From a virus: a DNA stretch of 24,831 nucleotides. Every line of letters starts with the position of its first letter. The stretch's first letter is position 1. The notes under the pieces are model-generated. The model worked only from the letters and a program-made list of their open reading frames with translations, had not been told where the DNA came from and ran no database searches. The position numbers were made by a program, and so were the translations under genes. The stretch is from IMG/VR virus record IMGVR_UViG_3300021138_000161, positions 1 to 24,831 of that record; one strand, written 5' to 3'. Positions 12,688 to 18,681 of this stretch are shown here, in pieces.

Positions 12688-12801
12688 ATGCCAAAAAATC
12701 CCTGGGTCTGTGAGATCTGTGGTAAATCGTATGTCGTTGCATCATTAGCACGATGGTGTGAAGAAAAGCACTTGGAGGAAGAATATGGCAAAAACAGCTA
12801 A
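12688..12801 (+). CDS. 37-aa C2CH zinc-finger peptide
   Basis: ATG at 12688, five bases after the previous stop. The product contains WVCEICGKSY, then RWCEEKH, giving C-x2-C-x12-C-x3-H, a classic small zinc finger. The ribosome binding site is weak, so re-initiation after the preceding gene is the likely route. Its last 17 bases overlap the next gene in another frame. Confidence 0.6.
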   Translation: MPKNPWVCEICGKSYVVASLARWCEEKHLEEEYGKNS

Positions 12802-13072
12802 GAAGGCGGCTGCAAAATCTCCAGCCTGGACACGTAAAGCTGGCCAAAATCCTAATGGTGGTTTAAATGCTACTGGCCGCGCTTCTGCTAAAAAAGAGGG
12901 GCATAACCTAAAACCTCCAGTAAAAAAGGAAGAAGCAGCAAAGTCTAAAAAGTCAGCTGCTCGTCGTAAGTCCTATTGTGCCAGATCTGCTGGTCAAGCA
13001 AAGATGTTTCCAAAAGCCGCTAAGGACCCAAATAGCCGTCTAAATAAAGCAAGACGTGCTTGGGATTGCTAG
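12785..13072 (+). CDS. Basic protein, DUF6321-like
   Basis: A 95-aa product from the ATG at 12785, chosen because GGAGGAAGAAT lies directly upstream. The pattern KSPAWTRKAGQNPNGGLNATG, GRASAKKEGHNLKPPVK, RRKSYCARSAGQ and a final RRAWDC matches a basic family seen in many phages (recalled as DUF6321: SPAWxRxxGKNPxGGLNxKGR, RRKSFCARM, LRKWNC). Its role is unknown; the conserved Arg, Cys and Trp suggest nucleic-acid binding. The stop lies in an 18-bp palindrome. Confidence 0.8.
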   Translation: MAKTAKKAAAKSPAWTRKAGQNPNGGLNATGRASAKKEGHNLKPPVKKEEAAKSKKSAARRKSYCARSAGQAKMFPKAAKDPNSRLNKARRAWDC

Positions 13073-13086
13073 ATAAACTTATCTAG
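13069..13086. promoter_or_regulatory. 18-bp perfect palindrome
   Basis: CTAGATAAACTTATCTAG has 8-bp arms around AC and covers the stop codon of the basic protein gene. TTATAAAC follows 26-33 nt downstream and could be a -10 region for the PASTA gene, with TTATCT inside the palindrome as a weak -35. A dimeric repressor site over a promoter is a reasonable reading. Confidence 0.4.
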
Positions 13087-13132
13087 TCCCTACGCGCATG
13101 GGATTATAAACTCTCTAGAGAAAAGGTAATAA

Positions 13133-13741
13133 ATGACACTCCCAGTAGATAATAGCGGAAACGTAGCCGTTGACTTTGTATGGGGTAACTTCCCTATCCA
13201 ACCAGATCAGGCCCGTACCGGATCCGGAGCTTCTGTAGTCGTTGCAAACAACGCAGCTCAGAACCACGGATGGTCAGGATACTCTGTATATCCAAGCTCA
13301 ACCCTTACAGAAAATAACACCACAGTAACTCTTAATCAGCTTTCCTACACTGTAGCCCCAGATAACCATGTTATTGCATATCAGGGCTGGAACTCGTACC
13401 CATCAACAGACGCACAGTCTGGTGTACTTCCAAGTCAGATGCCTTGGTCACCAATTACCTATGTAAGCGGTTCAGGCGTTGTTTCTGGTGCTTCATATGT
13501 AACTGTTCCAAACGTTATTGGAAATAACGTACAGGGTGCAGAAGATGCCCTACACGTTGCTGGCCTTGACGTAGTAATCGCTACTCGCACCTCTGGTGCA
13601 ACACTTGCAAACCACGACACTGTATACAGCCAGAGCATTGCGGCTGGTGCTTCTAGCATCGCTCAGGGCACTTCTGTTACAATCACAGTTTACAAGTTCC
13701 ACGATGCCTCAACTAACCCAGCAGGAAACATTAACGGATAA
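13133..13741 (+). CDS. Structural-type protein with C-terminal PASTA domain
   Basis: A 202-aa protein. Residues 1-120 are Asn/Ser/Thr/Val-rich and beta-like, with repeated Trp/Tyr (VDFVWGNFP, NHGWSGYSVYPS, AYQGWNSYPS), as in decoration or fibre proteins. Residues 122-188 form a PASTA domain (YVTVPNVIGNNVQGAEDALH, then AGLDVVIATR and GTSVTITVYKF). PASTA domains bind muropeptides and occur in actinobacterial Ser/Thr kinases and penicillin-binding proteins. AAAGGTAATAA precedes the ATG, and a strong terminator follows 16 nt after the stop. It may be an exposed virion protein that touches the cell wall. Codon use resembles that of the capsid gene. Confidence 0.8.
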   Translation: MTLPVDNSGNVAVDFVWGNFPIQPDQARTGSGASVVVANNAAQNHGWSGYSVYPSSTLTENNTTVTLNQLSYTVAPDNHVIAYQGWNSYPSTDAQSGVLPSQMPWSPITYVSGSGVVSGASYVTVPNVIGNNVQGAEDALHVAGLDVVIATRTSGATLANHDTVYSQSIAAGASSIAQGTSVTITVYKFHDASTNPAGNING

Positions 13742-13757
13742 TATCCGTAAAAAGAAG

Positions 13758-13784
13758 AAGCCCCCGAATATCGGGGGCTTTTTC
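13758..13784. terminator. Bidirectional rho-independent terminator
   Basis: AAGCCCCCGA-ATA-TCGGGGGCTT is a perfect 10-bp stem. The rightward strand continues TTTC, and the leftward strand continues into a T-rich run (CTTCTTTTT). It serves the PASTA gene and the converging lysozyme-like gene. Confidence 0.93.
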
Positions 13785-13786
13785 AT

Positions 13787-14305
13787 TTATACCGTCTTTA
13801 AGAAGGCATTAACGGCATAGTTGTCGGTTCTATACCGGTTGTAATAGTTAACGTGCCAAGGACTGAAGTCCTTGCCGTGACCACTCATGGAGTAGGCAAT
13901 CTCGGCGTTAACTAGGGGATTTTTTAAGGCATTCCTAGACTTTAAGCAATAGTAGGAAACCCGGTACTTTAAAGCACCGTATAGATTGATCTGAAATAGT
14001 CCATAAGAATCATCACCGGTTCTAGGGTTGAGATTGTGAGTTCCAGGATGTCCTTGCGACTCTTTCATAGCAACCCCGTAGGCAACACGAAGCGCTTGAC
14101 CTTTAAAACCCACATATTTGAGTAAATAAAGGAGCTGAGCTTTAGTTAGGGTTTTGGCCTTTAGTAAGGCTGTGATTGGATCTACGGCTACTTTATGGGC
14201 TACTGGTTTTACTACAGTAGCTGGTAAGGCGTATGCCGTATTTGCGATGCAGGTGAGTGCTGCAAAGATGAGACAAAATATTCTATTTTTTGCATTTATA
14301 AACAC
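13787..14305 (-). CDS. Secreted lysozyme/transglycosylase-like protein
   Basis: A 172-aa protein from GTG at 14305 (TAGGAG about seven bases upstream). Residues 1-26 form a Sec signal peptide (basic NAKNR, hydrophobic FCLIFAALTCIA, cleavage after AYA). The mature part has the lysozyme-fold pattern: VAYGVAMKESQGHPG with probable catalytic Glu82, then DDSYGLFQINLYG (about 99-111) and a Tyr/Asn-rich end with WHVNYYNRY. It should cleave peptidoglycan outside the membrane. It is the only leftward gene in the rightward arm, ends at a shared terminator and needs its own promoter. A signal-exported endolysin or a superinfection or entry function are options. Confidence 0.85.
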   Translation of the reverse strand: MFINAKNRIFCLIFAALTCIANTAYALPATVVKPVAHKVAVDPITALLKAKTLTKAQLLYLLKYVGFKGQALRVAYGVAMKESQGHPGTHNLNPRTGDDSYGLFQINLYGALKYRVSYYCLKSRNALKNPLVNAEIAYSMSGHGKDFSPWHVNYYNRYRTDNYAVNAFLKTV

Positions 14306-14523
14306 ACTATCTCCTAGGCTAGAGGACCAATCCTAACCACCCTATATCTTTCACCTATAGGAGGCAATTTAGCGTCTGTCTGCCAAATTCGGGCTGCAAT
14401 CCTTTTGTTACGTAGATGCGTGATGGCCCAGTTTCCCAGGCCATGGGTATACCGTAGCAGTAGTTACAGGGGTTCAGCAACCGTTATTATGGGTTAAAAT
14501 AGGTTAATCGAGAGGAAGTAAAT
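14306..14523. promoter_or_regulatory. Divergent intergenic region
   Basis: No gene is seen. The region must hold the leftward promoter for the lysozyme-like gene and perhaps a rightward one for the zinc gene at 14524. On the minus strand TTGCCT and TATAGG are 15 bp apart, a weak match. CTATAGGAGG at 14355 looks like a ribosome binding site but no start codon follows. ATGGCC and GGCCAT form a hairpin near 14422-14443. Confidence 0.4.
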
Positions 14524-14865
14524 ATGGACAAATCGGTCAAATGTAACATGTGTGATAGTAGAGCTATCTATGACGTCGCTAACCCTAGTGGTGCTGATCA
14601 GCAGTTTTGTGATCTCCACCTTCCATGGTTTATAAATAAGCGCACACTCCCAGATAACGTCTCATACCTCATTGACGAGCCACTTGATTGGCCTGAAGAT
14701 AAGCTTGAAGAACTTCGAGAATTGAGGAAACAAGATGCGAGTGGAACGAATAATAACGAAACAAGCACATCCAGTCCCAAGCCAAGTGCGCCCTCCACAG
14801 GGTCCGTTTCCACCGGAAGTACTGGCTCAACCAAAAATAATAAGGGAGTATCCAAGACAGGGTGA
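14524..14865 (+). CDS. DUF7455-like zinc protein with Ser/Thr-rich tail
   Basis: A 113-aa protein with GAGAGGAAG before the ATG. The N-terminus has CNMCDSRAIYDVANPSGADQ followed by QFCDLHLPWF, a C-x2-C / C-x2-H zinc site of the DUF7455 type, like the protein at 8861-9106. A helical middle (EDKLEELRELRKQDAS) and a low-complexity tail (SPKPSAPSTGSVSTGSTGST) follow. The tail overlaps the next gene by 131 nt in the +1 frame. Confidence 0.8.
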   Translation: MDKSVKCNMCDSRAIYDVANPSGADQQFCDLHLPWFINKRTLPDNVSYLIDEPLDWPEDKLEELRELRKQDASGTNNNETSTSSPKPSAPSTGSVSTGSTGSTKNNKGVSKTG

Positions 14866-14998
14866 TGACGGCAACGTCGCTGATTCTGTAGACGGTACTG
14901 CTCAAAATAACTTTAAACCTACCCGTTGGTTTCGTTGTAACGAATGTACAATGCTAGTTAGTGAAGCTCAACTAGAAACCCACATTTGTGAGGAATAA
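14735..14998 (+). CDS. Unknown 87-aa protein with C-terminal zinc finger
   Basis: ATG at 14735 with GAGGAAACAAG directly upstream, although it lies 131 nt inside the preceding gene in another frame. Residues 1-40 are Pro/Gln-rich and probably disordered. The C-terminus FRCNECTMLVSEAQLETHIC gives C-x2-C-x12-H-x-C, a small zinc finger. A start further downstream or a frameshift fusion with the preceding gene cannot be excluded. Confidence 0.7.
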   Translation: MRVERIITKQAHPVPSQVRPPQGPFPPEVLAQPKIIREYPRQGDDGNVADSVDGTAQNNFKPTRWFRCNECTMLVSEAQLETHICEE

Positions 14999-15000
14999 CA

Positions 15001-15630
15001 ATGACTGATTCATTAGCCGATAGAACTATGCGCTTGGCTCAAGAAGCCCTGGCACAAAACTCTTCGCGCATGAGTCAAAATGAGATCTTAGAGCAGGTTA
15101 GGGCTCAAACAGATCAGGTCCTTAGCACTCAGATGCAACGCCACATAATGAAGGGTAAAAGATACCTAACTGAGGCTGAGCAGACATTTGGTATGACAAA
15201 TCCTGGTCAAACAACAAATCTTATTGATGTTAGGTATGACCAAAGAAAATATTGGGCTGAAAACGCTGCTGACTTAATTGAAGGCGATGATGCAGAGCTT
15301 CATGCACCAGCAAACTTCTCCGGTGCAGATGTTCAAGCACCAACCCCTACCAGTAAAATTGATAGGCCAAGAACCATTGCCGCAGCTTTTGATGAAGAGC
15401 GCCAGGTTTTAACTATCATATTTAGTACTGGGGTTATCTATAACTACTACAGCGTTACTGTGGGGGAATGGATTACCTTCAGAAATCTATCTACTAAGTG
15501 GAGATATATTAGGGACGTACTTGATGGAAAGCCTAGAGGATACGCAAGTCAGGCAGATATTCCACCTCAGCTACAACATCTAGCTCATAGAGCCTATAGA
15601 ACTGCTCAGATTGGAAAAGCACTTAGCTAA
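15001..15630 (+). CDS. Unknown protein with KTSC-like domain
   Basis: A 209-aa protein with GAGGAATAACA before the ATG. The N-terminal 100 residues are helical (DRTMRLAQEALAQNSSRM, EILEQVRAQTDQVL). Residues about 120-180 (RPRTIAAAFDEERQVLTIIF, then TGVIYNYYSVTVGEWITF and KWRYIRDVL) resemble the KTSC domain, a small beta-rich module seen alone and in phage and lysyl-tRNA-synthetase-related proteins. It is the first of several coupled genes leading to the terminase, so it may belong to the packaging module; a small-terminase role is possible but unproven. Confidence 0.75.
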   Translation: MTDSLADRTMRLAQEALAQNSSRMSQNEILEQVRAQTDQVLSTQMQRHIMKGKRYLTEAEQTFGMTNPGQTTNLIDVRYDQRKYWAENAADLIEGDDAELHAPANFSGADVQAPTPTSKIDRPRTIAAAFDEERQVLTIIFSTGVIYNYYSVTVGEWITFRNLSTKWRYIRDVLDGKPRGYASQADIPPQLQHLAHRAYRTAQIGKALS

Positions 15631-15941
15631 TGGCACAGACACACGATATCGGCTCATTTTATTGGCACACTATAAATTATGGATTTAAGCCAAAAGAGCT
15701 ATGGGAAAAAGCTGAAAGTCAAGAGATCGATCCCCCATTTAGACATGGTAAGGGGATTGCTATTCGAGTTCCCTTTACAACAAGGGGGGTAGTTCTTGCT
15801 AAATGGAAAAAGACTGGTTTCAGTGAGGCAGAGGCCTTAACCTATGCAGTCAATGGACGGGGTTTAAAGTTGGATGAGGTAAACTGGGATACTATACGAT
15901 ATGGGGCAGAGGATGATAAGTCTAAAATTCAAGAGGCGTAA
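15630..15941 (+). CDS. Unknown 103-aa protein
   Basis: Start coupled to the KTSC gene by TAATG. The sequence is mixed, with an aromatic N-terminus (IGSFYWHTINYGFKPKELWE), a strand-rich centre (GIAIRVPFTTRGVVLAKWKK) and a helix (FSEAEALTYAVNG). No family recognised. It is close to the terminase large gene, so a packaging partner is possible. Confidence 0.75.
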   Translation: MAQTHDIGSFYWHTINYGFKPKELWEKAESQEIDPPFRHGKGIAIRVPFTTRGVVLAKWKKTGFSEAEALTYAVNGRGLKLDEVNWDTIRYGAEDDKSKIQEA

Positions 15942-16161
15942 GTCGGTAAAGCGCGAACTTAGCCGTATTCAAAAGCGAATTCAGTACCTTAGCAATGATG
16001 ATCTAGCTGCTTGGGCTGAAAGTTCTATCTATGACGTAGCACGCAATATCTCAGGTTGGCGTAAGCACCAAGATTCATTTCATTTAAAAGAGGCTACCAT
16101 GGCTGCAGAAGTCCTATTCGAGGCTCTAAATACCATTAGTCGGAGAGAAGAAAATGCGTGA
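15901..16161 (+). CDS. Unknown 86-aa helical basic protein
   Basis: Begins at ATG 15901 or, equally plausibly, at ATG 15913 (MISLKFKRRKSV); neither has a clear Shine-Dalgarno. The product is basic at the start (KFKRRKSVKRELSRIQKRIQ) and helical afterwards (DDLAAWAESSIYDVARNISG). It overlaps the previous gene by up to 41 nt and the terminase gene by 8 nt. A short basic helical protein directly before terL fits a small terminase or DNA-binding adaptor, but no motif proves it. Confidence 0.7.
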   Translation: MGQRMISLKFKRRKSVKRELSRIQKRIQYLSNDDLAAWAESSIYDVARNISGWRKHQDSFHLKEATMAAEVLFEALNTISRREENA

Positions 16162-17857
16162 GGATTTTGAATTTAATGACTTCGAAGAAGAGGACGACTC
16201 TTCCTCCGATTTTGACATGGAGAGCGTTTATGAATACGACGATGACGAAGAAGAAGAGTTCGATGACGAAGAAGATTTTGAAGATGATTTTGATTCCGAT
16301 GATTCTGACGATTCTGATGACTTCACTCCCCTTCATGAAGAAGACTTTGAAGAAGAAGACGATGAGCTTGATGAGCTATCTAGAGAGTTCGTTAATTCAC
16401 TTGTAGACAAAATCATGTCCTTTATGAAGCTTCTTGTAGGGCACGATCTTCATCCCTACCAAAAGCCTCTTGCTAGAAGAATTATTGAGTCTGTAATCAT
16501 TAATGACGGCGAGGAAGTTACTGCCCTTGCCTCACGTCAGTCTGGAAAGTCTGAAACTGTTGCGGATACCGTGGCGACTCTTATGGTGATCCTTCCACGC
16601 CTAGCCAAGATGTACCCAGATCTTTTGGGTAAATTTGGGGATGGCATTTGGGTAGGCATGTTTGCCCCAGTCCAGGCACAGGCAGAAACCTTGTATGCAA
16701 GAACAGTATCTCGGCTTACAAGTGAGCAGGCACTAGAGGTACTTGGCGACCCAGAAATTGATGACACTACGGCTAAAAGTCCGGGAGTTACTAGAAACAT
16801 CCGTCTAAAGAACTCAGGATCATCCCTAATGATGATGACCGCCAACCCACGAGCTAAGATTGAATCTAAGTCATTCCATCTCATAATTATTGATGAGTGC
16901 CAAGAAGCTGATGACTTTATCGTTTCTAAGTCAATTGCTCCTATGGGAGCTTATTACAATGCTACCTTGGTAAAAACTGGCACTCCAACTACCCATAAGA
17001 ACAACTTCTACCGATCAATCCAGTTTAATAAACGACGTCAGACTGGAAGAACTTCTAAGCAAAATCACTTCCAGTGGGACTGGAAAGACGTTGCAAAGTT
17101 CAACCCTAACTATGAAAAGTTTATTAAAAAGGAAATGCTCCGTATTGGTGAGGACTCCGATGAGTTCCAGCTATCGTACAACTGCAAATGGCTTCTTGAG
17201 CGCGGTATGTTCGTAACGGGTTCGGTTATGGATGACCTTGGAGATACTTCACAGGAGATCCAAAAGTCATACCACATGTCTCCGGTTGTTGTTGGAATTG
17301 ATCCAGCACGTAAGATGGACTCCACTGTAGTTACAGTCGTATGGGTTGACTGGGATCGTCCGGATGAATTCGGGTATTACGACCATCGTGTCCTTAACTG
17401 GCTAGAGATCCAGGGAGATGATTGGGAAGAGCAATACTTCCAGATTGTAAACTTCTTAGGAAACTACGATGTCTATGCTGTAGCGGTTGATGCCAACGGT
17501 GTGGGAGATGCCGTAGCCCAACGTTTAAAGATGCTTCTTCCTAGAGCTGAAGTTATGTCTATTACTTCTAGCCCTACCGAGCAATCCAAGCGTTGGAAAC
17601 ACCTGCAAGCCCTAATTCAACGTCAGCTAATATCCTGGCCAGCTCACGCTAAGACGCGCCGACTCCGTATTTGGAAGCGTTTCTACCAACAGATGACAGA
17701 TGCCGAAGTTCAATACAAGGGCCCTAACTTTTTGGTAGCTGCCCCAGAAGAGGCTCACGCCCACGATGACTTTGTAGATTCCTTGGCCTTGGCATGTTCC
17801 CTGACTCAAGAGTTGGTTATGCCAACTGTGGAAGTTAGCTCTTCTCCGTTCTTTTAA
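16154..17857 (+). CDS. terL: Terminase large subunit with acidic N-terminal tail
   Basis: A 567-aa packaging motor. The ATPase has a Walker A variant SRQSGKS at 128-134 and Walker B LIIIDE at 243-248, followed by the coupling motif TGTPTT at 275-280. The RNase H-like nuclease has GIDPARKMDS (D383), VAVDANG (D446) and HDDFVDSLALA (D538/D539). It cuts concatemeric DNA and pumps it into the prohead at the portal. Residues 1-75 are unusual: 46 of 75 are Asp or Glu with Ser spacers (DDDEEEEFDDEEDFEDDF), so the tail is disordered and strongly negative. GGAGAGAAG precedes the ATG. Confidence 0.97.
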   Translation: MREDFEFNDFEEEDDSSSDFDMESVYEYDDDEEEEFDDEEDFEDDFDSDDSDDSDDFTPLHEEDFEEEDDELDELSREFVNSLVDKIMSFMKLLVGHDLHPYQKPLARRIIESVIINDGEEVTALASRQSGKSETVADTVATLMVILPRLAKMYPDLLGKFGDGIWVGMFAPVQAQAETLYARTVSRLTSEQALEVLGDPEIDDTTAKSPGVTRNIRLKNSGSSLMMMTANPRAKIESKSFHLIIIDECQEADDFIVSKSIAPMGAYYNATLVKTGTPTTHKNNFYRSIQFNKRRQTGRTSKQNHFQWDWKDVAKFNPNYEKFIKKEMLRIGEDSDEFQLSYNCKWLLERGMFVTGSVMDDLGDTSQEIQKSYHMSPVVVGIDPARKMDSTVVTVVWVDWDRPDEFGYYDHRVLNWLEIQGDDWEEQYFQIVNFLGNYDVYAVAVDANGVGDAVAQRLKMLLPRAEVMSITSSPTEQSKRWKHLQALIQRQLISWPAHAKTRRLRIWKRFYQQMTDAEVQYKGPNFLVAAPEEAHAHDDFVDSLALACSLTQELVMPTVEVSSSPFF

Positions 17858-17946
17858 TTTACGGGGAGTTTAGGGCGAAAAATACACCAAATAGGTCCAG
17901 ACTTACACCTGAGGCCCTCAATCTCAACCCTATAGGAGAAATAAAA

Positions 17947-18351
17947 ATGGCAGAAAACATTGCCCCAACACCATCGTTCCCAGAGCGCCCTGGCAATACT
18001 TACGAGCGTAAGTTTAGCCCAGCGACACCTGGTCTACGTGGACCTCTTCGTTTTGAAGAGGGTGTAGCAACAGATACAGATGTACCTAATGACTTCCAGC
18101 TTGGAATTAACCAGGGATATGACACCCCTGCTGTTCGTCCTAACCACAACACTAACGTATTCGAGAAGCCGGCTGCAGAGACAATGGGCGAGCGCGCTCA
18201 CGTCGGTTCTGCTGCATGGGTAGAAGCACCTACCTACATCTCAGAGTATGAAGATGGCAGCTTCACTGATTACTCAGAAGCTACCTTCGATGAGGTTGTA
18301 CGTTCTGGTGGTCGCTATCAGCGTCCCAACCCAGCACAAGTTAACGACTAA
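17947..18351 (+). CDS. Unknown 134-aa structural-type protein
   Basis: Starts at ATG 17947 with CTATAGGAGAAATAAAA upstream. The product is rich in Pro, Gly, Asn, Thr and acidic residues, with few helices (PERPGNTYERKFSPATPG, EYEDGSFTDYSEATFDEV). It sits between terminase and portal, and its codon use resembles the capsid gene, so it may be a virion component such as a minor capsid or decoration protein. No family recognised. A hairpin follows its stop. Confidence 0.7.
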   Translation: MAENIAPTPSFPERPGNTYERKFSPATPGLRGPLRFEEGVATDTDVPNDFQLGINQGYDTPAVRPNHNTNVFEKPAAETMGERAHVGSAAWVEAPTYISEYEDGSFTDYSEATFDEVVRSGGRYQRPNPAQVND

Positions 18352-18374
18352 GTAAGATATACTTATAGTTGGTT

Positions 18375-18405
18375 CCCGGTCTTGTACCCCTTCTCCGAGA
18401 CCGGG
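18375..18405 (+). terminator. Probable terminator hairpin
   Basis: CCCGGTCT (18375-18382) and AGACCGGG (18398-18405) form an 8-bp GC-rich stem with a 15-nt loop, 24 nt after the stop at 18351. It is not followed by a T run, so termination may be partial. Confidence 0.55.
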
Positions 18406-18429
18406 GCCATCTATTAGGGGGAATAAAAA

Positions 18430-18678
18430 TTGGCAACAGCTTCAAATCAAAAACTTTGGAACCAAGTTCTTCGTGAAGCGAAGGCTAAGTATCCGCCTAA
18501 GAATCCTAAACACCCGATGAATAGAGCGGTTGCTAGTTGGGCTACAAAGGAATATGAACGAAGAGGCGGGACTTGGGGTCCTATAGAAATTCCAGATCCT
18601 AAGGCAGAAGCTCTTAAGAAACAAAAAGCTAAAATTGCAGAGAAAAAACGCGAAAAGAAGAAGGCAGGATTAGTTTAA
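18430..18678 (+). CDS. Unknown 82-aa basic protein, TTG start
   Basis: TTG at 18430 with AGGGGGAATAAAAA directly upstream. The first part (LWNQVLREAKAKYPPKNPKH, then ASWATKEYERRGGTW) resembles a small phage family annotated in some genomes as DUF5872 (VKAEVKRKY, V-x-KY-x-x-xGG). The tail is a Lys-rich helix (LKKQKAKIAEKKREKKK). It lies 3 nt before the portal gene, so the two are co-translated. Confidence 0.75.
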   Translation: MATASNQKLWNQVLREAKAKYPPKNPKHPMNRAVASWATKEYERRGGTWGPIEIPDPKAEALKKQKAKIAEKKREKKKAGLV

Positions 18679-18681
18679 TAA

